A stretch of DNA of 64,000 nt from Paenibacillus oryzisoli (GCF_001653565.1 NZ_LYPB01000073.1:44794-108793); one strand, 5' to 3'; positions 27,363 through 36,879 are shown, counted from the stretch's first letter. The notes: generated by a model from the sequence alone, not told the origin. Made by a program: numbers and translations.

Positions 27363-28463
27363 TTACTCCCTCGAAATGCCTGCGCTTTCGAAGGTCGCCA
27401 TTTCCTTCATGATCTTGCCTGCGGCATCGATCAAATTGAATACAAGCACAGCACCTGTGCCTTCGCCCAGTCGCATGTCCATTTGCAGCATCGCTGCGAG
27501 GCCAACCGACTCGAGCACCTTCTTATGTCCCTGCTCCTGCGATAAGTGCGATGCGAGCATGTAGGACGTGCTTAGCGGAGCTAATCGGCTCGCCACGAGC
27601 GCTGCGGTCGACGAGATGAAGCCGTCGACAACAACCGGGCAGCGGTGCTTTGCTGCGCCCAGAATCACCCCAACGAGTCCGGCAATCTCCAATCCGCCGA
27701 CCTTACTCATCACCTCAAGCGCGTACTCAGCGCTTAAGGTGTCTCCAGCACTTGCACTTGCACTCACTTCCAACCCACGTCCGAGCAACCCATTCACTCT
27801 AAGCGCCCTATTCACAACCGACTGCTTATGCAGCCAAGTCGCATCATCAATACCCGTACCACGGCCTACAGCAAGTTCAGCGTCTACTCCTGTCAACGCA
27901 CACACAATCGCTGCACTCGCCGTCGTATTGCCAATCCCCATTTCACCCGTTGCGAAAAGTCGGTACCCTTTTGCCACCAAATCATCAACAATTTCACTAC
28001 CTGCTAGAATCGCTTGGGTCGTCTCATCCAGGGTAAGAGCCGCTTCCTTCGCCATGTTGCGCGTGCCTTTTCTAACTTTGCGAGAGACGAGATTAGGATG
28101 CTCCAAATCAGCATTAACCCCCATATCCACACAAACCACGTCAGCTCCGGCATGTCTCGCGAGGACATTAACTGCAGCCCCGCCATACAGGAAATTGAGC
28201 ACCATTTGCGGTGTCACAGCCGCTGGGAAAGCACTGATGCCTTCCTCACACACACCATGGTCGCCAGCCATGACAATGACCGCTTTCTTTTCAAAAGTAG
28301 GCATCACTTCACCTGTAATTCCTGCGACTTGGCGTGCAATATCCTCAAGCTTTCCCAAGCTTCCTTGCGGCTTCGTCAATTGGTCCAAATGTTCATTAGC
28401 TTGACGAGCAGCCTCCTGATTAGCAGGTTTAATCCTATCCATTAACTGTTGTAGAGCGTTCAT
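27363..28463 (-). CDS. cobT: Nicotinate-nucleotide-dimethylbenzimidazole phosphoribosyltransferase CobT
   Basis: 366 residues from the ATG at 28463, with GGAGG nine bases upstream; an ATG nine bases earlier abuts the site. Conserved parts include KPQGSLGKLEDIARQVAGI, VMAGDHGVCEEGISAFP, ATGEMGIGNTTASAAI and the C-terminal MRLGEGTGAVL. It makes alpha-ribazole phosphate from nicotinate mononucleotide and dimethylbenzimidazole, supplying the lower ligand for CobS. Between the btu transporter genes and cobU. Confidence 0.95.
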   Translation of the reverse strand: MNALQQLMDRIKPANQEAARQANEHLDQLTKPQGSLGKLEDIARQVAGITGEVMPTFEKKAVIVMAGDHGVCEEGISAFPAAVTPQMVLNFLYGGAAVNVLARHAGADVVCVDMGVNADLEHPNLVSRKVRKGTRNMAKEAALTLDETTQAILAGSEIVDDLVAKGYRLFATGEMGIGNTTASAAIVCALTGVDAELAVGRGTGIDDATWLHKQSVVNRALRVNGLLGRGLEVSASASAGDTLSAEYALEVMSKVGGLEIAGLVGVILGAAKHRCPVVVDGFISSTAALVASRLAPLSTSYMLASHLSQEQGHKKVLESVGLAAMLQMDMRLGEGTGAVLVFNLIDAAGKIMKEMATFESAGISRE

Positions 28464-28486
28464 TATCTCCATCCTCCGAACCCACT

Positions 28487-29263
28487 TTATTTCCCAGGTT
28501 GTAATAAAATCTGCGGTACTTCACTAACAGGATGCTTCAGCACAATTGGCTCTGTTCCATATACGTCAGCTATTTGTGTACTCGTAATAATTTCTGCCGG
28601 TGTTCCAATTGTGACGACTCGTCCTTCATGAACGATCATCAATCTCGTACAATACTGCGCTGCCAGATTCAAATCATGCAAAACCGCAATCACCGTCAAT
28701 TCCGACTCCTGCTGCCAGGAACGAATGTAATCCATCATCTGTATCTGATACCCAATATCTAGAAAAGTCGTCGGCTCATCGAGCATGAGCAAGCTTGGTT
28801 GCTGTGCCATCACTTTGGCTAGTGCAACACGTTGACGCTCCCCGCCGCTTAGACGTTCAATCGTTCGATCTACGAGTCCGTCTAACTCAAGCTTTGTAAT
28901 AATCGCATCAATCAGCCCCTCTGATTCCGCCGAATCTTCCCCAAGCCAATTCTGGAATGGATAGCGTCCCATCTCCACGACTTCACGCACCGTGAAGCCA
29001 ACTGGGGGCAAAGCATCTTGCTGAAGAACCGCGAGCCATTTAGCAAGCTCTTTGCGCGTATATGAGGATATCGGGTTTCCGTTTACACACACTTTTCCAT
29101 GTATCACAGGATCCATGCCTGAAAGTAGTCGAAGCAGGGTAGATTTGCCGCTGCCATTGGGACCAATGATCCCAAAAAACTCCCCCTGCCCAACCTCAAA
29201 GCTCATATTGTTCAGTACTTGTTGCTCTCGAAAGCTCTGATAAAGCCCCTCGACTCCAATCAT
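28487..29263 (-). CDS. btuD: ABC transporter ATPase for corrinoid uptake (BtuD-like)
   Basis: 258 residues from the ATG at 29263 (GAGAGG nine bases upstream); a TTG nine bases earlier also exists. Walker A GPNGSGKST, signature LSGGERQRVALAKVM, Walker B LLMLDEPTTFLD and the switch His in VLHDLNLA are all intact. It energises import through the FecCD-type permease encoded just upstream, with which it overlaps or abuts. Iron-siderophore ATPases share the family; the riboswitch and cob genes argue for corrinoids. Confidence 0.9.
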   Translation of the reverse strand: MIGVEGLYQSFREQQVLNNMSFEVGQGEFFGIIGPNGSGKSTLLRLLSGMDPVIHGKVCVNGNPISSYTRKELAKWLAVLQQDALPPVGFTVREVVEMGRYPFQNWLGEDSAESEGLIDAIITKLELDGLVDRTIERLSGGERQRVALAKVMAQQPSLLMLDEPTTFLDIGYQIQMMDYIRSWQQESELTVIAVLHDLNLAAQYCTRLMIVHEGRVVTIGTPAEIITSTQIADVYGTEPIVLKHPVSEVPQILLQPGK

Positions 29264-29268
29264 CGTGA

Positions 29269-30306
29269 TCAACCTCTCAACGTTTTCTTATCTTTATGGA
29301 GTAGATAGGCAAAGAATGGTGCACCCAGAAAAGCCGTAACCACTCCGAGAGGAATTTCCGTAGGACTCAGAAGAGTTCGAGCCAACGTATCTGCCCATAA
29401 CACATAAATCCCACCACCGATTGCCGATAGAGGAATAATTAACCGATAATCCGGCCCTACCAACAGCCGTACAAGGTGCGGCACGATCAGTCCAACAAAG
29501 CCAATCACCCCGGCCACAGATACAGCAGCCGCAGTGATCAAAGTCGAAGCAATCAGTACGATCAGTTTCGTACGCTCCACATGAACTCCGAGATGCGCAG
29601 CTTGACGCTCTCCTAGTACCAGTAGATTTAACGATCTCGCATAGCTTAACAGAATCACGATCCCTATTACGAGATAAGGTAAAATCATATACGTATATGA
29701 CCATCCGCGCATCGATAGACTACCCATTAGCCAGAAAATAATTTCATTAATCGTTTGATTCGATATCGCGACTAGAAACGATACAATCGCACCTAGAAAT
29801 GCTTGCATGACAACACCGGACAGTATCAACGTTTCCATTTTCAACTTCCCATCAATCAGCGCCAGCCTTAAGACTAAGAATAGGGAAATTAGGCCAGTTG
29901 CGAATGCTACAATAGGGATCGACCATTGCCCGAACCAGGCGAATTGTAACCCGAAATAAATAAGAAATGCTGCACCGACAGAAGCTCCCGAAGATACGCC
30001 AAGAGAGTAGGGGTCGGCTAGCGGATTGCGCAAAACGCCTTGAAACCCAGCGCCAGCTATCGAAAGCACGGCTCCCACAAGAATACCCAGTAACAAGCGA
30101 GGAATTCTTACTTTATTGATGATCTGTTCCGAAGATTGCGGCCAGTTCACTTCAATGTGACTGCCTATCCAAGGAAGATGCTTCGCCAGTATCCCCACGA
30201 TATGTGTAATAGGGAGTTGAGCCGACCCAATGGATAAACTCACCACAATAGAAAGAAGAAGGAGTATAACTCCCACTCCTCCCCCTAGCATTAATTTTCT
30301 TTTCAT
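29269..30306 (-). CDS. btuC: FecCD-family permease for corrinoid uptake (BtuC-like)
   Basis: 345 residues, about nine to ten membrane helices. Typical FecCD sequence: IRIPRLL-type motif (VRIPRLLLGILVGAVLSIAG), FQGVLRNPLADPYSLGVSSG and the C-terminal VIGFVGLIVPHLVR loop that contacts the ATPase. Its start overlaps the binding-protein stop as TAATG. Substrate assignment to cobalamin or cobinamide rests on the upstream cobalamin riboswitch and the downstream cob genes. Confidence 0.92.
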   Translation of the reverse strand: MKRKLMLGGGVGVILLLLSIVVSLSIGSAQLPITHIVGILAKHLPWIGSHIEVNWPQSSEQIINKVRIPRLLLGILVGAVLSIAGAGFQGVLRNPLADPYSLGVSSGASVGAAFLIYFGLQFAWFGQWSIPIVAFATGLISLFLVLRLALIDGKLKMETLILSGVVMQAFLGAIVSFLVAISNQTINEIIFWLMGSLSMRGWSYTYMILPYLVIGIVILLSYARSLNLLVLGERQAAHLGVHVERTKLIVLIASTLITAAAVSVAGVIGFVGLIVPHLVRLLVGPDYRLIIPLSAIGGGIYVLWADTLARTLLSPTEIPLGVVTAFLGAPFFAYLLHKDKKTLRG

Positions 30307-31316
30307 TATTTCACCAATTCAGGATAAATCCCTTTCGCTATTTCCAGCAGCCCCTCCGTCAATCTTGGACCTGGGCGACTTACGGAATTCTGGTCGAGAC
30401 CGACCACACGTTTATTTTTTACCGCATCAATGGCATCCCAGCCTCCGCGTGTACGAATAATATCCTCTAACGGTTTTTTACTTTTAAAATCGACAATACC
30501 ATTGGCGAATAAGATGACATTCGGATTTTGCTGAATGATCTTCTCTTCACTGATCTCATACCAGCCAGCTTTATCGGCAGCCACGTTAATCCCACCAGAT
30601 AGGGTTATCAGTTCATCCATGAACACGCCGCTTCCTACAGTCCAACCTGGTGCAAACTCGATGTATACTTTTTTCTTGTTCTCCTGCTTCACATCTTTCA
30701 CGGCATCAACAACCTTCTGACGATCCGCTTTCATTTTGGCAACGACTTTTTCGGCCTGCTCTTGATGATCCATAATTTGTCCAAATGTTAGAATATTGTT
30801 CATTGCATCATCTAATGTTTTGGGATCTACTTTAAATACGTTAATATTCACCTTACGTAGGTTCTCGACAGTAGCAGCATCCATGGAAACACCAGTGAAG
30901 ACAACATTCGCATTCGTTGCAATGACAGCCTCCGTGTTAGGCTTGGTAATGCTGCCTAGCTTTGGCTTCGATTTGGCGCTTTCTGGATAATCATCAAAAT
31001 CCGACACTCCGACAATATTGGCTTCGAGTCCAATGGCAAACAGCGTTTCTGTCTCTGATGGAGACACGGATGCGATTCGCTCTGGTGCTTTGTCGAATGT
31101 AAACTCTTTACCTGTCGCATCTTTGACTTTCAAAGGATAGGTCGTTTTCTTCGTAGTTGCTGGAGTTACCGATGCTACTGGAGCCTTCGTCCCTGTACCA
31201 CCTAATTTCGATGGATCTGTCATTTCCGTTTCCTTCTTCGCACATGCCGCTAACGAAATCGCGGTCGCAACCGCTAATGTAAGAATAAGCCCTCTTTTGA
31301 AATTGCTCTGTTTCAT
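30306..31316 (-). CDS. btuF: Corrinoid-binding lipoprotein (BtuF-like)
   Basis: 336 residues from the ATG at 31316 (GTG three bases earlier is possible; GAGG upstream). The signal peptide ends in the lipobox SLAACAKK, so the protein is a membrane-anchored extracellular binding protein. It is a class III fold: ERIASVSPSETETLFAIGLE, VVGVSDFDDYPESAK, YIEFAPGWTVGSG. First gene after the cobalamin riboswitch, so its expression should fall when adenosylcobalamin is plentiful. Confidence 0.92.
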   Translation of the reverse strand: MKQSNFKRGLILTLAVATAISLAACAKKETEMTDPSKLGGTGTKAPVASVTPATTKKTTYPLKVKDATGKEFTFDKAPERIASVSPSETETLFAIGLEANIVGVSDFDDYPESAKSKPKLGSITKPNTEAVIATNANVVFTGVSMDAATVENLRKVNINVFKVDPKTLDDAMNNILTFGQIMDHQEQAEKVVAKMKADRQKVVDAVKDVKQENKKKVYIEFAPGWTVGSGVFMDELITLSGGINVAADKAGWYEISEEKIIQQNPNVILFANGIVDFKSKKPLEDIIRTRGGWDAIDAVKNKRVVGLDQNSVSRPGPRLTEGLLEIAKGIYPELVK

Positions 31317-31360
31317 CACTTAAACCCTCTTTTCACTTAGTATGGATCTACCTCTTGATT

Positions 31361-31378
31361 TAGCTGCAGAAAATCCAG
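31361..31378 (+). repeat. Copy of an interspersed sequence (AGCTGCAGAAAATCCAG)
   Basis: The 17-base core recurs exactly at 62894-62910. Both copies are in gene-free DNA. Confidence 0.7.
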
Positions 31379-31440
31379 TTATTCATTCACTTGGCCAGGA
31401 CGCCATGTGGTTGGCACCGAAGCGTGCGATATCTTCATCA

Positions 31441-31480
31441 AAATAAAAAATCCCCTTGTTCACTAGGAACGAAGGAGACG
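31441..31480 (-). terminator. Riboswitch expression-platform terminator
   Basis: On the minus strand CTCCTTCGTTC pairs with GAACAAGGGG around CTAGT, followed by a run TTTTTTATTTT. It lies between the B12 aptamer and btuF, as expected for control by early termination. Confidence 0.8.
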
Positions 31481-31564
31481 ATAAATCGCGGTATTGGGCA
31501 GCGCACATCATACTCTGCTTCCTGATTTAACGCGATCCTTTTCCTCGAAGGATGTTGTAACAGC

Positions 31565-31698
31565 ACAATAGGCAGGTATCCTGACTCTCCAGACTCTCGC
31601 AAGACTGAATTACAGTGGCGGGACCGTGCCGGATTTGAACCGGCTTCCCCTTAACTAATTAAGGTCCCATTGGAACCCTACTAGTACCTATCGTTGCA
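31565..31698 (-). ncRNA. Cobalamin riboswitch aptamer
   Basis: On the minus strand the conserved elements appear in order: GGGAAGCCGGTTCAAATCCGGC-type core (split here by the conserved junction), the B12 box GCCACTG (complement at 31613-31619), and GTCAGGATACCTGCC at the 3' end. A -10-like TATAAT lies at 31705-31710. It controls the btuFCD-cobT-cobU transcription unit by adenosylcobalamin binding. Confidence 0.95.
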
Positions 31699-31743
31699 AA
31701 TTAAATTATACATTCACGCTATTTGTCGATTAGAGTTGAACCC

Positions 31744-32271
31744 TTACTTCTGTGCAATAATTTGCATGACTTTCATAGCCTCGTCCATTTTCGGAGCATT
31801 CTGAGGAATGAAAGCGAATAATCCTTTACCTTCAAAGCCTTGTTCTTTCATCCATTTATTCCCATTAAGTGGAATGCCATACAAGTGCTTCTCCGCAGCC
31901 TTACCTTCTTCTTTGATCTCGATAACCCCATCTGGATAATCCTTAGGATTGATAATGTTATCCAATGAAACAAATCCCGCTTGATTGCTTAAGCCTTTGA
32001 ACTGTTCTTCTCCCAAGATGAAGATGCCATTCCCACCGGCAGCAAGTTCAACAATCATTTTTTCCAATGAAAAAATAGGTGAGGTATTCAGCTTCACAGT
32101 AGGAATTTCGCCTACCTTGGATTTCAAAGATACTTCCAATTTCTCTGCCGCTTCACTCGGAAACCCATTAGGTCCCATCATAAATACCGATACATCTGGC
32201 TTCGGTCCACCACAAGCTGTAAGCATCAAAATCATTCCTAGCATAACAACGAATAACCATTTTGCTTTCAT
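31744..32271 (-). CDS. Lipoprotein of unknown function, 175 aa
   Basis: Signal peptide of about 20 residues with lipobox LMLTACGG, so membrane-anchored. The mature part is soluble and mixed alpha/beta, with SVFMMGPNGFPSEAAEKLE and HLYGIPLNGNKWMKEQG. No family recognised; the length and fold could suit a reduced periplasmic-binding-type domain. GGAGGG lies about 12 bases before the ATG. It sits upstream of the cobalamin riboswitch on the same strand but is not part of that unit. Downstream of a Spo0E-like gene. Confidence 0.75.
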   Translation of the reverse strand: MKAKWLFVVMLGMILMLTACGGPKPDVSVFMMGPNGFPSEAAEKLEVSLKSKVGEIPTVKLNTSPIFSLEKMIVELAAGGNGIFILGEEQFKGLSNQAGFVSLDNIINPKDYPDGVIEIKEEGKAAEKHLYGIPLNGNKWMKEQGFEGKGLFAFIPQNAPKMDEAMKVMQIIAQK

Positions 32272-32320
32272 GTGTATGTAATTCCCTCCGTCAATACACT
32301 CTCTTTATCGATACTCGCCA

Positions 32321-32346
32321 GAAAAGTCGGTTTTCACCGACTTTTC
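32321..32346 (-). terminator. Hairpin at the end of the Spo0E-like gene
   Basis: GAAAAGTCGG pairs with CCGACTTTTC. The stop codon lies within it. Confidence 0.7.
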
Positions 32347-32600
32347 TTTCCTGCTGTCATATATTCATTTATTTTGTGATCCAGCATCGTACTTAATTCA
32401 ACAACCGCATCAGATGTCATTTCATGACCTTCCATGACCATCTGTTCCATTTTTCGCCTCAACGAATGAATCTCTTCTTCAAGTAGAGCTAGGGAATTTT
32501 GCTTCTTGGCATTTCTGGTCAGCCAACGCTGTCCGAAATCTTGCTCTCGAATTTGAAATTGCTTCTGAAAGTTAGTAAGCTGATATTCCATAAAAGCCAT
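32334..32600 (-). CDS. Spo0E-like aspartyl-phosphate phosphatase
   Basis: 88 residues from the ATG at 32600 (AAGGAGG seven bases upstream). The helical hairpin EEEIHSLRRKMEQMVMEG followed by VVELSTMLDHKINEYM carries the S-x-x-x-D signature of the Spo0E family. Such proteins dephosphorylate Spo0A-P and hold back sporulation. The N-terminal 40 residues are longer than in the shortest family members. No kinase gene is adjacent. The call rests on the signature and length. Confidence 0.75.
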   Translation of the reverse strand: MAFMEYQLTNFQKQFQIREQDFGQRWLTRNAKKQNSLALLEEEIHSLRRKMEQMVMEGHEMTSDAVVELSTMLDHKINEYMTAGKKSR

Positions 32601-32668
32601 GCTCATCCCTCCTTACTCTTAGAATACCAGTTTTCGTCTCCTATGAACATATGAATTTATTAAGAATA

Positions 32669-33871
32669 TTATAATTTCCTCAGGAAATTACCGATTCTCT
32701 CTAAGGCTTCATTTAGTTGGGAAACACTATAAGCGTAAGAGCACCGTAGAAAACCTTCGCCACCTAATCCAAACACATCGCCCGGCACAGCTGCAACCTT
32801 AGATTCGTACAATAGACGCTGCGCAAATTCATCAGACGTTAACCCTGTAGCCACAATACTTGGGAACGCGTAGAAAGCGCCTTGCGGCTCATGACACTCA
32901 AGCCCGACTTCACGGAAGCCTTTGACAACCAACCTTCTCCGTTGATTATAGGACTCAATCATCCGATCTTTCTCTTCCAGTCCATTCGTCAACGCTTCAT
33001 GTGCAGCGACTTGCCCCATAACAGGTGCACACATGACCGTATATTGGTGAATCTTCGTCATAGCCGAGATTAACTCTCTGTGACCACAAGCATACCCCAT
33101 CCGCCAGCCAGTCATCGCGAAAGCCTTAGAGAATCCGCTAACAAGGATCGTCCGATCCTGCATCCCGGGCACTGCTGCGAAGCTCACATGTTTCTGACCA
33201 TACGTCAGTTCCGCATAGATTTCATCGGAAATAACGATCAGATCATGCTCTTCTACAACTTTAGCAATCGGCAGCCAATCTTCATACGTCATAATACCGC
33301 CAGTTGGATTACTAGGATAGCATAGAATTAATATTTTGGATTTGGGCGTAATCGCATCGCGAAGCGCCTTCTCCGTCAGTTTGAACTGGTCCTTTGCAAA
33401 CGTTTCGATCCCCACTGGCACACCACCACTAATGGCTGTGATTGGCGAGTACGAAATATAACAAGGCTCAGGAATCAGAATCTCATCCCCAGGTGTAATC
33501 AGGGAACGCAACGCGAGATCAATAGCTTCACTGCCGCCTACCGTGACGAGTACCTCGTTCGATGGCTCATATTTCACTTTAAAAGAGGTATACAAATAGT
33601 TCGCAATCGCTTCGCGAAGCTCAGGAATACCGGAGTTTGGCGTGTATTTCGTTCTGCCGCGCTCCAATGAATGTACAGCAGCTTCACGAACGTGCCAAGG
33701 TGTCGAAAAGTCAGGTTCGCCAACACCCAGCGAGATGATGTCCTCTTTACTATTGCTTACGAGATCAAAAAATTTCCGAATCCCCGACGGCTTCATTTCA
33801 CGCACCGCAGGAGCTAGGTAGTCTTTCATTGATTTTTTGCTAGATTGCATCGTAGTCTCATCCTTGATCAT
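32669..33871 (-). CDS. alaT: Aminotransferase, AlaT/YugH-like
   Basis: 400 residues. Class I PLP enzyme: LGVGEPDFSTPW, YPSNPTGGIM, and the PLP lysine in VSGFSKAFAMTGWRMGY; C-terminal substrate Arg in FLRCSYAYS. AGAGG upstream of the ATG. It follows an Lrp/AsnC regulator gene by 15 bases, the same arrangement as alaR-alaT (yugG-yugH) of Bacillus subtilis, where AlaT makes alanine from pyruvate. Assignment to alanine is by that synteny; the sequence alone gives only a class I aminotransferase. Confidence 0.85.
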   Translation of the reverse strand: MIKDETTMQSSKKSMKDYLAPAVREMKPSGIRKFFDLVSNSKEDIISLGVGEPDFSTPWHVREAAVHSLERGRTKYTPNSGIPELREAIANYLYTSFKVKYEPSNEVLVTVGGSEAIDLALRSLITPGDEILIPEPCYISYSPITAISGGVPVGIETFAKDQFKLTEKALRDAITPKSKILILCYPSNPTGGIMTYEDWLPIAKVVEEHDLIVISDEIYAELTYGQKHVSFAAVPGMQDRTILVSGFSKAFAMTGWRMGYACGHRELISAMTKIHQYTVMCAPVMGQVAAHEALTNGLEEKDRMIESYNQRRRLVVKGFREVGLECHEPQGAFYAFPSIVATGLTSDEFAQRLLYESKVAAVPGDVFGLGGEGFLRCSYAYSVSQLNEALERIGNFLRKL

Positions 33872-33886
33872 AGCGCTACCTCTCCC

Positions 33887-34378
33887 TTATGGCGAAACAA
33901 GCATTCGGTGATCATCTTCCTGATCTTCAAAAATAATGCCGTCTTGTTTGTATTTTTTCAAAATAAAATTCGTTTTTGTAGAAAGCACACGATCGATTGG
34001 CGATAACTTGTTGGAAACGAATGAAGCCACCTGTTTGAGTGAGTTTCCTTCAATCTCCACAAGCAAATCATAGGCGCCAGACATGAGATAAACCGATTTG
34101 ACTTCCGGATATAAATAGATCCGTTCCGCAATCGCATCAAACCCGCGTCCGCGTTCCGGTGTAATTTGAACTTCAATTAGGGCGGTAACCTTTTCGTCAG
34201 CTACTTTACTCCAGTTCACAACTGTCGCATATTTGACGATGACCTTATCCGCTTCCATCTCGCTTATCGCTCGCGCAACTTCGGCCTCCGCCGTTCCTAA
34301 CATGGTGGCGATCAGATCCGCGCTCCTGCGGGCATCTTCCTTTAGTAAATCGAGAATTTTAAGCTTCAAAGTATCCAT
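33887..34378 (-). CDS. alaR: Lrp/AsnC family regulator, AlaR-like
   Basis: 163 residues from the ATG at 34378, with AGGTAGG upstream; a frame 36 bases longer lacks such a site. The N-terminal winged helix (KLKILDLLKEDARRSADLIA...EVARAISEMEADKVI) is followed by the RAM effector domain (ALIEVQITPERG...YLMSGAYDLLVEIEG). It sits immediately upstream of the AlaT-like aminotransferase and is probably its regulator, sensing an amino acid such as alanine. Confidence 0.88.
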   Translation of the reverse strand: MDTLKLKILDLLKEDARRSADLIATMLGTAEAEVARAISEMEADKVIVKYATVVNWSKVADEKVTALIEVQITPERGRGFDAIAERIYLYPEVKSVYLMSGAYDLLVEIEGNSLKQVASFVSNKLSPIDRVLSTKTNFILKKYKQDGIIFEDQEDDHRMLVSP

Positions 34379-34512
34379 GGTTAAACCTACCTTTCTGAGA
34401 TATGTTTCATTCATCCATTCATCTTACAATGAATTGCTGTCCTAATTCAATTGTTGATCGTGAAAGAATCCAGAATATTTAACTATATTCAAAAATTCCA
34501 CTTTGACTGGCA

Positions 34513-34548
34513 TAAAAAAAAGCCACTGGATAACCATCCAAAGTAGCT
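34513..34548 (-). terminator. Terminator of the cysteine synthase gene
   Basis: On the minus strand AGCTACTTTGGAT pairs with ATCCAGTGGCT (small mismatches), followed by eight T. Confidence 0.85.
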
Positions 34549-34576
34549 CATACGTCTAAATTCACCTCGTACAAGG

Positions 34577-35497
34577 TTAAAACAAATCCATACTCAAATA
34601 GCGCTCACCTGTGTCTGGTGCAATGCATAACACTCGTTTTCCTGCTCCGAGCTTTCTTGCCACCTGCATTCCGGTCCATACGGAGGCTCCAGCAGAAGGA
34701 CCAACAAGAATGCCTTCCTTGCTTGCCAAATCCTTCATCGTTTGGATGGCATCCTCATCTGCCACTTGTACAATCTCATCATAGATACTTGTGTTCAGAA
34801 TGGCTGGTACGAAACCAGGACTTGTTCCTACAAGTTTATGCGGCCCAGGACTTCCACCAGAAAGTACAGGCGAACCCTTAGGCTCTACCACGTAAATTTG
34901 GATATTCGGCAAGTGTTCACGGAGTACCTCACCCGTCCCCGTAATCGTACCGCCCGTACCTGAGGTCGCGACAAATGCATCTAACCGCCCCTCCATCTGC
35001 TGAATAATTTCAGGAGCTGTCGTCACTCGGTGAATACTTGGGTTCGCCGGGTTTTCAAACTGCTGCGGGATAAAGCTGCCAGGTATTCGATCCCTTATCT
35101 CCACAGCCTTCGCAATGGCACCAGGCATCCGCAATGCAGCTGGAGTTAGAACGACTTCGGCGCCGTAGGCTTTCAGAATATTTATGCGTTCCTTACTCAT
35201 ATTATCCGGCATAATCAAAATGGCCTTATATCCCTTGGCCGCCGCGTTCATCGCTAGTCCGATTCCCGTGTTGCCGCTGGTTGGTTCAATAATCGTGGCT
35301 CCTGGCTTAAGTTGTCCTGACTTCTCAGCCTGATCGATAAGATTCCATGCCGCCCGGTCCTTCACGCTTCCGCTCGGATTGAAATATTCCAATTTCACAT
35401 ACAGTTCAGCAGCTTCCGGCTCCAACAAGCGATTTACTCGCACCGCGGGGGTATCTCCGATCAGCTCTGTGATGCTATTCACCATTTTTGGCGGCAT
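34577..35497 (-). CDS. cysK: Cysteine synthase (O-acetylserine sulfhydrylase)
   Basis: 306 residues with GAGGAGG before the ATG. PLP lysine in NPSGSVKDRAAW (about residues 40-51), the substrate loop EPTSGNTGIGLAMN and the phosphate-binding GTGGTITGTG are intact. It makes cysteine from O-acetylserine and sulfide. By length and loops it matches CysK rather than cystathionine beta-synthase. A terminator follows; no cys partners adjoin, so it is probably monocistronic. Confidence 0.92.
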   Translation of the reverse strand: MPPKMVNSITELIGDTPAVRVNRLLEPEAAELYVKLEYFNPSGSVKDRAAWNLIDQAEKSGQLKPGATIIEPTSGNTGIGLAMNAAAKGYKAILIMPDNMSKERINILKAYGAEVVLTPAALRMPGAIAKAVEIRDRIPGSFIPQQFENPANPSIHRVTTAPEIIQQMEGRLDAFVATSGTGGTITGTGEVLREHLPNIQIYVVEPKGSPVLSGGSPGPHKLVGTSPGFVPAILNTSIYDEIVQVADEDAIQTMKDLASKEGILVGPSAGASVWTGMQVARKLGAGKRVLCIAPDTGERYLSMDLF

Positions 35498-35559
35498 TGG
35501 TGCCCCCTCCTCATCTCATACGCATGTATTCACATTCTCATGCGGAAACCTAGCCTTTG

Positions 35560-36795
35560 TCAAGACTTAGCTGCAGGCAACTGATTTCTAATGAATACCC
35601 ATGAGAAGAATGTTGAGCTTCCGATGACGAGTAATAGCACATTGATAACTAGCGGCTCCTTACTCCATGAAATCACACAGATGAATAAAAGTACGCCGCA
35701 TACGCGCCCTACATTCAACGATAATTCACGCAGAACAATGTACTCTTCCCGTTGTTTGGCACTCTCATCATCCGAGCCAATCAGATCAAACACTGCGGAC
35801 ACCATAGGAATGGAGTACATAGGAAAAAAGAGTGCAGAACCAATCCCGAATATCAGCAAGGTGCTGAATGACATTTCCCAAAAGAATGGCAATATCACAA
35901 GAACAACCATCACTGAACCAATAAACATACTCTTTTTACGAAAAGAAGGACGAATGAAGCGCCCTGCTGCCCAGAAGCTAACTAACGCTACGGATGAAGT
36001 AATTAGAGCGAAATTACCTAAACTTGCTTCACTTGACGTCGATATGTATACGAGCAATCCAATCATAAATCCAAACACACCTTCACGCACGCCCTGAAAA
36101 AGTAAAGCTAGACTTACTCTCTTCCATGGTGTTTGAGGTTGCTTAAGGATTCGTAGAGGCAACAGCCACTCGTAGGTGCCACTCAGTTTCCTCTTCTTCA
36201 GAAAAAAACTAATAATAACTCCCAATAGAAATATGCCTAGTGAGATGGAGAAAATAAGGCGGTATCCAGCTCCATCCCCCAAATTAACGATCAGTAGACC
36301 AGATATCCAAGGAGCAATAATGCCTGCACCTGCGCCTAATAAGCCAACCCATCCGTTAAAACGATCTCGATTATCTGGATCTGTCACTTCAAAGTAAACG
36401 ACGTTGAACGCTATCCAGAAAAGACCTACAGAAATCCCTTGGACCATACCTAACCATACAAAATAATGGACGCTGCTAGTTCCCATCCATAGAACCAGCA
36501 TGTAGAAACACGCAGATATAGATACTCCAATACGCAGGCAATTCATTTTATTGTGCTCTTTCACCCACTTACCAGCCAACCAAAAGGTAATGGCCATTGT
36601 TAAATGAGTCGTTAAGGTGAACCAGCCGATTAATGTAAAATCGTTTTTGGCTTTCCACAAGTAAACACCGACGAACGTACCTGACAGTGCGTTGGCTCCG
36701 CCGAATAGTACATGCACAACTAACAATAGGATCGCTTGAGCATCTAACTTCCCTTTGCTATTCACATTCGTTTGATTCGTTTGTTTCGTTTGCAT
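35560..36795 (-). CDS. MFS transporter, YqgE-like
   Basis: 411 residues, twelve membrane helices. The N-terminal 15 residues are a Thr/Gln/Asn-rich cytoplasmic tail (KQTNQTN). Loops with GWVGLLGAGAGIIAPWISG and the charged end of helix 2 (WLAGKWVKEHNK) fit the major facilitator superfamily. Substrate unknown. AGGAGGAGGAG precedes the ATG. It is separated from the zinc-ribbon gene by a terminator, so it is not in the PspA group. Confidence 0.85.
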   Translation of the reverse strand: MQTKQTNQTNVNSKGKLDAQAILLLVVHVLFGGANALSGTFVGVYLWKAKNDFTLIGWFTLTTHLTMAITFWLAGKWVKEHNKMNCLRIGVSISACFYMLVLWMGTSSVHYFVWLGMVQGISVGLFWIAFNVVYFEVTDPDNRDRFNGWVGLLGAGAGIIAPWISGLLIVNLGDGAGYRLIFSISLGIFLLGVIISFFLKKRKLSGTYEWLLPLRILKQPQTPWKRVSLALLFQGVREGVFGFMIGLLVYISTSSEASLGNFALITSSVALVSFWAAGRFIRPSFRKKSMFIGSVMVVLVILPFFWEMSFSTLLIFGIGSALFFPMYSIPMVSAVFDLIGSDDESAKQREEYIVLRELSLNVGRVCGVLLFICVISWSKEPLVINVLLLVIGSSTFFSWVFIRNQLPAAKS

Positions 36796-36879
36796 ACTCC
36801 TCCTCCTAACTTAAACCGAGTATAGGCTTTTGTTAACCTTCCCCTTTGGAGTGAAAATATGAGGCACATGTACGCAAAA

